Source of the DNA: Mesorhizobium sp. 1M-11
GTDB taxonomy: Bacteria > Pseudomonadota > Alphaproteobacteria > Rhizobiales > Rhizobiaceae
Direction of reading: 5' to 3'
Assembly (NCBI RefSeq): GCF_001303895.1
Contig: NZ_LJSD01000057.1
Location: forward strand, 1-64,000
Length of the DNA: 64,000 bases
Of this stretch, positions 50,881 to 59,811 are shown piece by piece (positions within the stretch are counted from its first letter, which is position 1; each line of letters opens with the position of its first letter). A program made the position numbers and the translations under genes. A model generated the notes under the pieces. The model was given only the letters and a program-made list of their open reading frames with translations, was not told where the DNA came from and did no database searches.

Positions 50881-51339
50881 CGATGCAATCTTGGCGGGCT
50901 GCGGTTCTTGTCCGGCGTCGACCCTGCGACGCTTCGCGCGTGATGAGAATTATAGGGACTGCCCAAGTCAATACCTTGTCGGAGCAGCCTGCCCTCGCGA
51001 ACCGGTGAAATCAATGTTTGTTGGCGAAGCAAAGGAGGCGATGTGCTGCATCAGGCGAGAATGATCAAACGCCGCTCTTGCCAGGCATTTCGGAATTGAT
51101 CATACTCCATGAATAATTCCGATCGATGCTCGCGATCGACCGGATTCACAACGTTCCAGACATCCTAACGCGATCAGGGAGGGCGCATCGGGATGGCCAG
51201 CCGGCTCAAGCGCGGGCTGAGGAATTACACCGGGAAGACATTCAGGTTTCATCACGGTCCGCGCATCTCCGGTGCGCGAACTGAGTTGGGAGGTAGCCGG
51301 CGACAGCCGGTCATGTGACTGCAACAAGGGAGGAAGTTC
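50881..51339. other. 459-bp divergent regulatory region
   Basis: Holds promoters for the leftward GlxA-type gene and the rightward sugar transporter operon. I see a small inverted repeat CGCGCA-N7-TGCGCG (51261-51279) and GATCGATG/CGATCG repeats near 51120-51140, but no convincing -35/-10 pair. No gene recognised. Confidence 0.5.
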
Positions 51340-52599
51340 ATGTTGCGCAAACTGCTTATCGGAACGATGCTCGGCTCGGCGCTCACCGCCGGCTATGCGG
51401 CGTCGACCTATGCCGCCGGCGGCTCGGTCGAAGTGCTGCACTGGTGGACCTCTGGTGGCGAGGCCGCCGCGCTCGACGTTCTGAAGAAGAAGCTCGAAAG
51501 CCAGGGCGTCACCTGGAAGGACATGCCGGTGGCAGGCGGAGGTGGCGAAGCAGCCATGACCGCACTGCGCGCCCGTGTCACCGCCGGTGATCCACCGACC
51601 GCCGTGCAGGCTCTCGGCTTCGACATCACCGACTGGGCCAAGCAGGGCGTCGTCGGCGATCTCGGCGAAGTGGCCGACAAGGAAGGCTGGGACAAGGTCG
51701 TTCCGACCGCGCTGCAGAACTTCGCCAAGCATGACGGCAAGTGGATCGCGGCACCGGTCAACGTACACTCGACGAACTGGGTCTGGATCTCCAAGAAGGC
51801 GCTCGACGCCGCCGGCGGCAAGACACCCGAGAACTGGGACGAGCTGATCGCCGTGCTCGACAAGATGAAGGCAAACGGCATCACGCCGCTCGCCCATGGC
51901 GGCCAGGCCTGGCAGGACGCCACCATCTTCGACGCCGTGGTACTCTCGCTTGGCACCGACTTCTACAAGGCCTCGATGATCGACAACGATCCCGCAGCCC
52001 TTGGCGGCGAGAAGATGGTCGAAGCCTTCGATCGCATGGCCAAGCTCAAGAGCTATGTCGACAAGGACTTCTCGGGCCGCGACTGGAATCTGGCTTCGGC
52101 CATGGTCATCGAAGGCAAGGCCGGCATGCAGATGATGGGCGACTGGGCCAAAGGGGAATTCCTCAAGGCCGGCCAGAAGCCCGGTTCCGACTTCGTCTGC
52201 ATCCGCTTCCCGGGCACCCAGGGGGCCGTCACCTTCAACTCCGACATGTTCATGATGTTCAAGGTCGGCGACGACAAGAAGGCGGCGCAGCTCACCATGG
52301 CGTCCGACATCGAGAGCCCTGACTTCCAGTCGTCGTTCAACGTGGTGAAGGGTTCGGTGCCGGCGCGCACCGATGTGCCTGACACCGCCTTCGACGATTG
52401 CGGCAAGAAGGGCATCAAGGACCTGGCCGAAGCCAACTCGTCCGGCAAGCTGTTCGGCTCGATGGCTCACGGCTATGCCGTGCCGGCTGCCGTGAAGAAC
52501 GCCATGTATGACGTGATCACCCGCCACTTCAACGGTGAGCTGGACTCCAAGGCCGCTGCTGCCGCGCTGGTCGAAGCGGTTGCTGCAGCCAAGGGCTGA
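51340..52599 (+). CDS. Sugar ABC binding protein (glucose/mannose type)
   Basis: Periplasmic binding protein of 419 aa with a Sec signal ([20 protein letters not shown], cleaved near YAA-GG), then [20 protein letters not shown], the start typical of the GtsA/GtrA glucose-mannose group. Further marks are [39 protein letters not shown] and [29 protein letters not shown] precedes ATG 51340. First gene of a four-gene importer followed by a strong hairpin. Glucose or related aldoses are the likely ligands. Confidence 0.92.
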   Translation: MLRKLLIGTMLGSALTAGYAASTYAAGGSVEVLHWWTSGGEAAALDVLKKKLESQGVTWKDMPVAGGGGEAAMTALRARVTAGDPPTAVQALGFDITDWAKQGVVGDLGEVADKEGWDKVVPTALQNFAKHDGKWIAAPVNVHSTNWVWISKKALDAAGGKTPENWDELIAVLDKMKANGITPLAHGGQAWQDATIFDAVVLSLGTDFYKASMIDNDPAALGGEKMVEAFDRMAKLKSYVDKDFSGRDWNLASAMVIEGKAGMQMMGDWAKGEFLKAGQKPGSDFVCIRFPGTQGAVTFNSDMFMMFKVGDDKKAAQLTMASDIESPDFQSSFNVVKGSVPARTDVPDTAFDDCGKKGIKDLAEANSSGKLFGSMAHGYAVPAAVKNAMYDVITRHFNGELDSKAAAAALVEAVAAAKG

Positions 52600-52612
52600 T
52601 CGCCTGTCCATC

Positions 52613-52636
52613 GTGCCCCGGCTACGGCCGGGGCAC
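52613..52636. terminator. Hairpin after sugar binding-protein gene
   Basis: Perfect 10-bp arms GTGCCCCGGC and GCCGGGGCAC with loop TACG, between the binding-protein stop and the permease start. It likely stabilises the upstream message or reduces read-through. Confidence 0.7.
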
Positions 52637-52663
52637 CCATTCTTTCCGAACCGAGGCTGAACC

Positions 52664-53581
52664 ATGGCCGACGCCACAGCGACCGCGCGCAATGCCATAG
52701 CGAATCCCCGCGCCACCTTGCAGGATCTGTTGCCGAAGATCGTGCTGGCGCCGAGTTTCGCCGTGATCCTGATCTTCGTCTACGGCTTCATCGCGTTCAC
52801 GGCCGTGCTGTCCTTCTCGGGCTCGAAGCTGCTGCCGGATTTCTCGACCTGGGTCGGTCTCAGTAACTATGTGCGCCTGTTCAACCATCCGAACTGGATC
52901 GTGGCGCTGAAGAACCTCGCGATCTTTTCCATCCTCTACATCGTCATCTGTTCGGTGATCGGGCTCGCGCTCGCCATCTTCCTTGACCAGAAGATCCGCG
53001 GTGAGGGCCTACTCAGGCCCATCTACCTTTATCCGATGGCGCTGTCCTTCATCGTCACTGGCGTTGCCTGGAAATGGTTCCTCGACCCCGGCATCGGCCT
53101 TGAGCACGTCATGCAGTCGATCGGCTGGGAAAGTTTCTCGTTCCGCTGGATCAAGGACGGCAAGATGGCGATCTACACCATCGTCATCGCCGCGGTCTGG
53201 CAATCGTCCGGCTTTGTCATGGCGATGTTCCTCGCCGGGCTGCGCGGCGTCGACAACGAGATCATCAAGGCCGCCCAGATCGATGGCGCTTCCACTTTTG
53301 TCATCTATCGCCGCATCATCATCCCGCTGATGCGCCCGGTCTTCCTGTCGGCCTTCGTCGTGCTCGCACACCTTGCCATCAAGTCCTACGACCTCGTGGT
53401 GGCCATGACCGACGGCGGCCCGGGAACCGCCACCTGGACGCCGGCGCTGTTCATGCAGAAATTCACCTTCGGCCGCAACGAAATGGGCATGGGCGCGGCC
53501 TCGGCGATCATCATGATGATGATGATTTTCGCCATCATCGTGCCCTATCTCTACTCCGAACTCGGGGGAAAGAAGAAATGA
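52664..53581 (+). CDS. Sugar ABC permease (GtsB/MalF-like)
   Basis: Permease of 305 aa with six helices, starting with LPKIVLAPSFAVILIFVYGF and carrying the EAA loop (EIIKAAQIDGASTFVIYRRI). The segment AMTDGGPGTATWTPALFMQK is typical of carbohydrate-uptake-1 permeases. ATG 52664 has a weak GAGG upstream. Its stop overlaps the next permease start (ATGA). Confidence 0.92.
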   Translation: MADATATARNAIANPRATLQDLLPKIVLAPSFAVILIFVYGFIAFTAVLSFSGSKLLPDFSTWVGLSNYVRLFNHPNWIVALKNLAIFSILYIVICSVIGLALAIFLDQKIRGEGLLRPIYLYPMALSFIVTGVAWKWFLDPGIGLEHVMQSIGWESFSFRWIKDGKMAIYTIVIAAVWQSSGFVMAMFLAGLRGVDNEIIKAAQIDGASTFVIYRRIIIPLMRPVFLSAFVVLAHLAIKSYDLVVAMTDGGPGTATWTPALFMQKFTFGRNEMGMGAASAIIMMMMIFAIIVPYLYSELGGKKK

Positions 53582-54459
53582 GTGCCCCCTCTCAAGATGT
53601 GGCCACCCGCAACGGCGTCGTCGTCCGCGCGCTGATCTATGCGCTGCTCATCCTGTTCGCGGTCTACTACCTGCTGCCGCTCTATGTGATGGTGGTGAAT
53701 TCGCTCAAACCCCTCGACGAGATCCGCCAGGGCAACATGCTGGCGCTGCCGCAGCAATGGACCATCGCGCCCTGGCTGTCGGCCTGGTCGACAGCGCAGA
53801 TCGGCGTCTCGCCGACTGGCCTGAAACCCTATTTCCTGAATTCGGTGCTGATGGTGGTGCCGGCGGTGGCGATCTCGACCGTGCTCGGCGCGCTGAACGG
53901 CTATGTGCTGACCAAATGGCGCTTCAAAGGCGACAACATCGTCTTCGGCATGATGCTGCTCGCCTGCTTCATTCCCTTCCAGATCGTGCTGATACCCTCT
54001 GCCCGCATCCTCGGCCTTCTGGGGCTCGCCGGCTCGGTGCCCGGCCTGATCCTGATCCACGCCATCTACGGCCTCGGCTTCACCACGCTGTTCTTCCGCA
54101 ACTATTACGAAGCCTTCCCGACGGAACTGGTGCGCGCCGCGCAGATCGATGGCGCATCGTTCTTCCAGATCTTCCGGCGCATCCTTCTGCCCTCCTCGGG
54201 GCCGATCATCGTGGTGACCGTGATCTGGCAGTTCACCAACATCTGGAACGACTTCCTGTTCGGCTCTTCCTTCTCCAGCGTCGATTCCATCCCCATCACC
54301 GTGGCGCTGAACAATCTGGTCAACTCCTCGACGGGTGTGAAGGAATACAACGTCCACTTCGCCGGTGCGATCCTGGCAGCCCTTCCCACCCTTATCGTCT
54401 ACATCGTCTCCGGACGCTATTTCGTGCGCGGCCTGATGGCCGGCGCCGTGAAAGGCTAA
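53578..54459 (+). CDS. Sugar ABC permease (GtsC/MalG-like)
   Basis: Second permease, 293 aa. It has an N-terminal helix (YALLILFAVYYLLPLYVMVV), MVVPAVAISTVLGALNGYVL, the EAA loop (ELVRAAQIDGASFFQIFRRI) and a C-terminus ending RYFVRGLMAGAVKG, the usual end of this family. Coupled to the preceding gene by a 4-nt overlap. Confidence 0.93.
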   Translation: MSAPSQDVATRNGVVVRALIYALLILFAVYYLLPLYVMVVNSLKPLDEIRQGNMLALPQQWTIAPWLSAWSTAQIGVSPTGLKPYFLNSVLMVVPAVAISTVLGALNGYVLTKWRFKGDNIVFGMMLLACFIPFQIVLIPSARILGLLGLAGSVPGLILIHAIYGLGFTTLFFRNYYEAFPTELVRAAQIDGASFFQIFRRILLPSSGPIIVVTVIWQFTNIWNDFLFGSSFSSVDSIPITVALNNLVNSSTGVKEYNVHFAGAILAALPTLIVYIVSGRYFVRGLMAGAVKG

Positions 54460-54466
54460 AGCAAGA

Positions 54467-55582
54467 ATGTCCTTTCTTGAGATCGACAACCTCGACAAAT
54501 CCTTCGGCACCACCCGGATTCTGAAAGGCGTGACGCTCGGTATCGAGGAGGGTGGCTTCCTCGTGCTGGTCGGCCCTTCGGGCTGCGGCAAGTCAACGCT
54601 GCTCAACACAATCGCGGGCCTGGAACAGATAACCAGTGGCGAGATCCGCATCGCCGGCAAACGCGTCAACGAATTGCATCCCTCGAAGCGCGATATCGCC
54701 ATGGTGTTCCAGTCCTACGCGCTCTACCCCAACATGACGGTTGGCGAGAACATCGGCTTCGGCATGGAAATCCGCGGCATTCCCAAGGCCGAACGCGACA
54801 AGGCGATCGCCGACGTGGCGCAGCTCCTGCAGATCGGCCATCTGCTCGACCGCAAGCCCAGCCAGCTGTCGGGCGGCCAGCGCCAGCGCGTCGCGATGGG
54901 CCGCGCTTTGGTTCGCAAGCCGCAAGTCTTCCTGTTCGACGAGCCGCTGTCCAATCTCGACGCCAAGCTGCGCATCGACATGCGCACCGAAATCAAGCGC
55001 CTGCACCAGCGTATGAAGACGACCATCGTCTACGTCACGCACGACCAGATCGAAGCGATGACGCTGGCCACGAAGATAGCAGTTTTGAAGGACGGCATCC
55101 TGCAGCAGTTCGGCACGCCGGCCGAGATATACAACAATCCGGTCAACATGTTCGTCGCCGACTTCATGGGCTCGCCAGCCATGAATCTCGTGCCGGCAAC
55201 CATCGGCCAGAGTGGCAGTGAATCCACCGTCGAGCTCGCCCGCGCCGGCGCGGCACCCGTCTCGCTGGCGTTGAACGGCGCATCGAGCGCTCTGTCGGCC
55301 TATCGCGGCAAAGAGGTGGTGTTCGGCATTCGCCCCGAAGCTTTGACCGACCCCGATGGCGCTGACCGCAACGCCAAACATCTGGTGACCACGGACTGTC
55401 ACATAGAGGTGGTCGAACCTGCCGGGTCCGACACATTCGCCGTCACCAATCTGGGCGGCAAGGGCGTGGTCGCTCGCCTGCGTGCCGATGCTCGCATTAA
55501 GCCTGGCGCCACCGCCCCGCTCACCTTCAATCTGACCAAGGCGGTGTTTTTCGATCCGGCGACCCAGGAAAGGATCGCGTGA
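54467..55582 (+). CDS. Sugar ABC ATPase (MsmK/UgpC/GtsD-like)
   Basis: ATPase of 371 aa with Walker A GPSGCGKST (about residue 38), QSYALYPNMTVGENIGFGME (Q-loop), signature LSGGQRQRVAMGRALVRKP, Walker B VFLFDEPLSNLD and H-loop VTHDQIEAMTLATK. The C-terminal MalK-type OB/TOBE region (about 240-371) carries regulatory and substrate-contact functions. It starts 7 nt after the permease stop, completing the importer. Confidence 0.94.
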   Translation: MSFLEIDNLDKSFGTTRILKGVTLGIEEGGFLVLVGPSGCGKSTLLNTIAGLEQITSGEIRIAGKRVNELHPSKRDIAMVFQSYALYPNMTVGENIGFGMEIRGIPKAERDKAIADVAQLLQIGHLLDRKPSQLSGGQRQRVAMGRALVRKPQVFLFDEPLSNLDAKLRIDMRTEIKRLHQRMKTTIVYVTHDQIEAMTLATKIAVLKDGILQQFGTPAEIYNNPVNMFVADFMGSPAMNLVPATIGQSGSESTVELARAGAAPVSLALNGASSALSAYRGKEVVFGIRPEALTDPDGADRNAKHLVTTDCHIEVVEPAGSDTFAVTNLGGKGVVARLRADARIKPGATAPLTFNLTKAVFFDPATQERIA

Positions 55583-55589
55583 AGACACC

Positions 55590-55907
55590 ATGATCCGGCA
55601 CTGTGTTTTCGTGAAATTCCGCGACGATGTCCCGACCGTGGAACGATCGGCCATCCACGCCGATCTTTCGGCGTTGCGCGGCATGATAGACGGCATGGGT
55701 GCCGTGCATTTCAACGGCAACGTCAGTCCCGAACACTTCGCGCGCGGGTTCACACATGGCTTCACCATTGATTTCAGCGATGCCGCCACCCGCGATGCCT
55801 ATCTGGTGCACGAGGCGCACCAAAGAGCCGGGGCGCGTCTGGTCGCTGCGCTCGAAGGCGGCACGGATGGACTGATGGTCTTCGATCTCGAGATCAGCGA
55901 AAGCTGA
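55590..55907 (+). CDS. Dabb (stress-responsive alpha-beta barrel) domain protein
   Basis: A 105-aa single-domain protein beginning MIRHCVFVKFRDDV, with FTHGFTIDFSDAATRDAYLV and HEAHQRAGARL, the usual Dabb pattern of dimeric ferredoxin-like barrels. It starts 7 nt after the ATPase gene, so it is part of the sugar operon. Dabb proteins in sugar operons are common but their role is mostly unknown; a small lyase or cyclase-like role has been seen in some members. Confidence 0.85.
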   Translation: MIRHCVFVKFRDDVPTVERSAIHADLSALRGMIDGMGAVHFNGNVSPEHFARGFTHGFTIDFSDAATRDAYLVHEAHQRAGARLVAALEGGTDGLMVFDLEISES

Positions 55908-55924
55908 ACACGGTAGGTCTTGCT

Positions 55925-56770
55925 TCAGCCCAGCCTCAAAGCCACGACGCCGGCGACAATGCCAAGCGCGGCAGCACTGCGCCACACCGTCATTTTTTCG
56001 CCAAGGGCGAAGACGGAGATCAGCATCGCGAACAGGATCGAGCTTTCGCGCAGGGAAGCCACCGAAGCGATCGGCGCCTTGGTCATCGCCCACATCACGA
56101 TCCAGTAGGCCGTGCCGCTCAGGCCTCCAGTGATGATGCCGACTTTCCAATCGCGCGCCATGGCTGGCAGCGATTGCGGCCCACGCACCAGCAGGCACAG
56201 GATCAACGACCAGATGCCATCCGCGAGGAACAGATAGACGGCATAGCTCGAGGCGCTGGCGGCCAGGCGCGCGCCGCTGCCATCGGATAGCGTATAGCTT
56301 GCGATGAAAACGGAGGTCGCCAATGCGTAGCCGACCGCATGGAGATTGAGCTTCTCCAGATGGCCACCGCCGCGAAACGACATCACCAGCGTACCGGCGC
56401 ACAGAAGCACGATGCCGACGATCGCCAGCGGCCCGGGTACTTCCGACACAACGAAGATGCCGCCGATGGCGGCAAGCAAAGGTGCCGTGCCGCGGGCCAG
56501 CGGATAGGTCTGGGCAAGATCGCCGGCCTTGTAGGCGCCGATCAGGCAAAGCTTGTAGCCCATGTGGAAAATGGTCGAGGCCAGAATCCACGGCCAGACT
56601 TCCGCCTTGGGGAACTCAACGAAGGGCACGGCCAGCAGCGCCATCGTCGCCATACCCAGCGTCAGAACCGTCACTGAGAGGAAACGGTCGAGATGCACCT
56701 TTACCATCGCATTCCAGCTTGCGTGCATGGCTGCAGCGGCCAGCACGGGGAGGAAGACGGCAAGGCTCAT
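55925..56770 (-). CDS. EamA/DMT-family transporter
   Basis: Inner-membrane protein of 281 aa with about ten helices in two repeated halves. Features include AAAAMHASWNAMVKVHLDRF, MGYKLCLIGAYKAGDLAQTYPLARG split over a loop, and the later SLRESSILFAMLISVFALGE followed by a final helix. The AQTYPLARG-type and SLRES-type motifs mark EamA proteins. These export or take up small metabolites; substrate not predictable. It converges on the Dabb gene with a 17-nt gap. Confidence 0.9.
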   Translation of the reverse strand: MSLAVFLPVLAAAAMHASWNAMVKVHLDRFLSVTVLTLGMATMALLAVPFVEFPKAEVWPWILASTIFHMGYKLCLIGAYKAGDLAQTYPLARGTAPLLAAIGGIFVVSEVPGPLAIVGIVLLCAGTLVMSFRGGGHLEKLNLHAVGYALATSVFIASYTLSDGSGARLAASASSYAVYLFLADGIWSLILCLLVRGPQSLPAMARDWKVGIITGGLSGTAYWIVMWAMTKAPIASVASLRESSILFAMLISVFALGEKMTVWRSAAALGIVAGVVALRLG

Positions 56771-56963
56771 TTCGTATCCGGTCCCTTTCAGGCAGCACGT
56801 CCGCCTTCATTCGGACGCCCAGGCGTGTCGCCGGACCAGGACGAAAATTCATTACCCGGCTCAGCTCTCGCGCTCGGAATACGCCTTTGTGCAGCCAGCT
56901 GCAATGTACAGCCGGCGCATCAGATCTTGGACCAGAAGGGATTTGAAAGAACCCGAAACAGTC

Positions 56964-58028
56964 TCAGTGCAGAACCAGCACGTCACCGGATGAGAAGGAA
57001 ATTTCGGCCTTGTCGCCAACATTCGGCGGCGGTGTGGAGGAATTGTTGAAGGTGTCGAGCGAGATCTTCGAACCGCCGATGCCGACCCTGACACGGATCA
57101 CCGAACCCAGGAAATGCACGTCGGCGATCTCGCCGGACAGTGTCGCATCGTGACCGGGGCGAGGCCCGAGCGTAATCGCTTCGGGTCGCAGCGCCAGCGA
57201 GAGCGTGTCGCCGGTCCTCGAGCCGTTAAGCTTGCCCTTGAGGCCGATTTCCTCGGCGTTGATACGCACCCGCCCCGAGCCGGCATCGCTCACCACCGCT
57301 TCCAACACGTTGAGCGTGCCGACGAAATTGGCCACGAATTTGGTGGCCGGGCGGTTGTAGATCTCGAACGGCGTACCAACTTGCTCGGCCTTGCCGCCAT
57401 ACATCACCGCGATGCGATCGGAGATCGACAGCGCCTCTTCCTGATCGTGCGTGACGAATATGGTGGTGATGCCGAGTTCCTTCTGGATGGCGCGGATTTC
57501 GTCGCGCAGCGACACGCGCACCTTGGCGTCCAGCGCCGACAACGGCTCGTCGAGCAGAAGCAGCTTTGGCTTCGGTGCCAAAGCGCGGGCCAGAGCGACA
57601 CGCTGCTGCTGGCCACCGGAAAGCTGATAGGGGTAACGATCGCCCAGTTGCGGCAGCTTGATCAGCTCCAGCATCTCGGCCACGCGTTTGTCGCTCTCTG
57701 CCTTCCCCACGCCGGCGACCTTGAGGCCGAAGGCGACATTCTGCGCCACAGTGAGGTTCGGGAAAAGCGCATAGGCCTGGAACACCATGCCGACATTGCG
57801 CTGGTTCGGCTTCAGCCGGGTCACGTCCTTGCCGCCGACGATGATCGAGCCGGCGGTCGGCTCCTCGAAACCGGCGACCATGCGCAGCACCGTCGTCTTG
57901 CCGCAACCGGAAGGCCCGAGGAAGGAGACGAATTCGCCACGCTCAACGTCAAGGTTGAAGTCCTCGACCACAGTGGTGGGACCGAAGGTTTTCTTCACAT
58001 GCTGGATCGAAAGGAACGGGTCGGCCAT
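56964..58028 (-). CDS. ABC ATPase, PotA/spermidine-iron type
   Basis: ATPase of 354 aa with GPSGCGKTT (about residue 38), QAYALFPNLTVAQNVAFGLK, LSGGQQQRVALARALAP, LLLLDEPLSALD and VTHDQEEALSISD, then a TOBE-type C-terminal region. ATG 58028 is chosen because the protein then begins with the domain itself (MADPFLSIQHVKKTFG). Last gene of the leftward Pot-type importer. The group handles polyamines, Fe(III) or phosphonates. Confidence 0.92.
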   Translation of the reverse strand: MADPFLSIQHVKKTFGPTTVVEDFNLDVERGEFVSFLGPSGCGKTTVLRMVAGFEEPTAGSIIVGGKDVTRLKPNQRNVGMVFQAYALFPNLTVAQNVAFGLKVAGVGKAESDKRVAEMLELIKLPQLGDRYPYQLSGGQQQRVALARALAPKPKLLLLDEPLSALDAKVRVSLRDEIRAIQKELGITTIFVTHDQEEALSISDRIAVMYGGKAEQVGTPFEIYNRPATKFVANFVGTLNVLEAVVSDAGSGRVRINAEEIGLKGKLNGSRTGDTLSLALRPEAITLGPRPGHDATLSGEIADVHFLGSVIRVRVGIGGSKISLDTFNNSSTPPPNVGDKAEISFSSGDVLVLH

Positions 58029-58048
58029 GGGCTGGACTTTCTCGGGGC

Positions 58049-58849
58049 TCAATTCGGGCGGTTCGCCGATTTCGGCGCAAAACGGGACAGCACCTGGATG
58101 ATCGACATGCAACCCCAGGTGATGACGAAGGCGATGATGGCGAGCGCCGCTGGCTCATAAGCACGGTTGGCGCCGATGTTCTGCAGATAGGGGCCGAAGG
58201 CCGGGCGGTTGAGCAGGCTGGCGATGGTGAATTCGCCGATGACGATGGCGAAGGTCAGGAATGCGCCCGACAGCACGGCAATCAGCACATTGGGCAGGAT
58301 GACGCGGCTGATGATGGTGGTCCAGCCGGCACCAAGGATCTGCGCAGCTTCCGTCAAGGTGCGTACATCGATGGTCCGCAAGCCGGTGTCGACGGCCCGG
58401 TACATATAAGGCAGCGCGAGCGTCGCATAGCCGATGACCAGCAGCGCACTGGTGCCGATGTCGCTCGACAGGAACGGCAGCGGCGAATTCGAGCCATACA
58501 TGCGGATGTAGCCGAAGACGATGACGATGGCAGGAATCACGAGCGGCAGCAGCGTGACGAATTCGACCACCGGCCGAAGCTGCGGCAGGCGCAATCTGAT
58601 CCAGTAGGCGGTCGGCACCACCAGCAGCACGCCAAGGATGATGGTGAACACGGCGGCAACCACAGAGAAAGTGAAGCTCTCCTGGAAGCGCGGGTCGCCG
58701 AGCACGACCCGGTAGGCCTCGAAGGAATATTCGCCACGCTTCATGCGCATGGAAAACTCCATGGTCGCGATCAGCGGAATGAAGAAATATGCGGCACCCA
58801 GAATGAAGGTGATCCAGGCCCAGAACTTGCCAGACTTCATTTCAGCCAC
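58049..58849 (-). CDS. ABC permease, PotC-like
   Basis: Permease of 266 aa with six helices: FWAWITFILGAAYFFIPLIA at the start, LLPLVIPAIVIVFGYIRMYG, an EAA loop (RTLTEAAQILGAGWTTIISR) and a final helix. Its start overlaps the PotB-like stop by 13 nt. Forms the channel with the PotB-like subunit. Confidence 0.92.
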   Translation of the reverse strand: MAEMKSGKFWAWITFILGAAYFFIPLIATMEFSMRMKRGEYSFEAYRVVLGDPRFQESFTFSVVAAVFTIILGVLLVVPTAYWIRLRLPQLRPVVEFVTLLPLVIPAIVIVFGYIRMYGSNSPLPFLSSDIGTSALLVIGYATLALPYMYRAVDTGLRTIDVRTLTEAAQILGAGWTTIISRVILPNVLIAVLSGAFLTFAIVIGEFTIASLLNRPAFGPYLQNIGANRAYEPAALAIIAFVITWGCMSIIQVLSRFAPKSANRPN

Positions 58850-59748
58850 CTTTCCGAACGGGTCCGGAACCAGATGTAGAAGATGTTGGCCAGCCCGGTG
58901 ATGAAGATCATGCCGAACGCTATCGCATAGCCGAGATTGGCGTTGTGCAGCACGTCACCGCGGATTTGCGCGTAGAGCACGATCGGCACGATGTTGAGCG
59001 ACGAACCGGTCAATGCATAGGCGGTGGCGATCGCGCCGAAGGAGTTGGCGAAGAGCAGAATGACCGTGCCGAGGAAACTCGGCCAGATCACCGGGATGAC
59101 GACCATGCGCCAATATTGCCACTGGGTAGCGCCAAGCGTGGCGGCGGCCTCGCCCCATTCCTTCCTGATACCGTCGATCGCCGGCGTGATGATCACGACC
59201 ATCAGCGGAATCTGGAAGTAAAGATAGGTGAGCGTCAGGCCCCAGAAGGAAAGCACGTTGAAGCCGTGCTGGTAGAGATCGAACCCGACCGAACGCAGAA
59301 GCACGGTGACGAGACCGAGACGGCCCAGCGTCGCGAGAAAGGCGAAAGCCAAAGGCACACCGGCGAATTGCGAGGCGACACCGGAGAAGGTGAGCGTCGC
59401 AGAGCGGGTCCAGTTGGGCAGTCCTCCGCGCACGATGGCGATGGCAATGGCAAGGCCGATGAACGCGCCAAGAAGCGACGACGCGACCGAGACCTTGATG
59501 GAGATCCAGTAGGCGGCGCGGATCGTCGGCTGTGCGAGCTCGACAATATTCTCCAGGGTGAAGACGCCGTCGGCATTCTGAAATGCACCGAGGATCAAAT
59601 ATAGCGTCGGCAGGATCAGGAACATCAGCGCGAAGATGATGAATGGCGCCACACCCAACCATTGCGTCGGCAACCGCGTCGCGCGCGCCTGCGCCGGCGG
59701 TAGGGTTTTCCCGGCAGCAGCCGGTCCTGAAAGGCTGATATCTGTCAT
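58837..59748 (-). CDS. ABC permease, PotB-like
   Basis: Permease of 303 aa with LGVAPFIIFALMFLILPTLY as first helix, an EAA loop (KEWGEAAATLGATQWQYWRM) and six helices. ATG 59748 is preferred. An in-frame ATG 36 nt upstream lies in the loop of the hairpin at 59773-59797 and would be poorly accessible. Couples with the PotC-like gene by overlap. Confidence 0.9.
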   Translation of the reverse strand: MTDISLSGPAAAGKTLPPAQARATRLPTQWLGVAPFIIFALMFLILPTLYLILGAFQNADGVFTLENIVELAQPTIRAAYWISIKVSVASSLLGAFIGLAIAIAIVRGGLPNWTRSATLTFSGVASQFAGVPLAFAFLATLGRLGLVTVLLRSVGFDLYQHGFNVLSFWGLTLTYLYFQIPLMVVIITPAIDGIRKEWGEAAATLGATQWQYWRMVVIPVIWPSFLGTVILLFANSFGAIATAYALTGSSLNIVPIVLYAQIRGDVLHNANLGYAIAFGMIFITGLANIFYIWFRTRSERWLK

Positions 59749-59772
59749 GCCGGCCCGTCTTTTTAGGAAGAA

Positions 59773-59797
59773 TCCGGGCGGCATGGCGCCGCCCGGA
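59773..59797. terminator. Hairpin after Pot-type binding-protein gene
   Basis: Perfect 10-bp arms TCCGGGCGGC and GCCGCCCGGA with a 5-nt loop, between the binding-protein stop and the PotB-like gene. It contains an unused ATG in its loop region. Confidence 0.7.
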
Positions 59798-59811
59798 TAG
59801 TCGTCAGTAAA

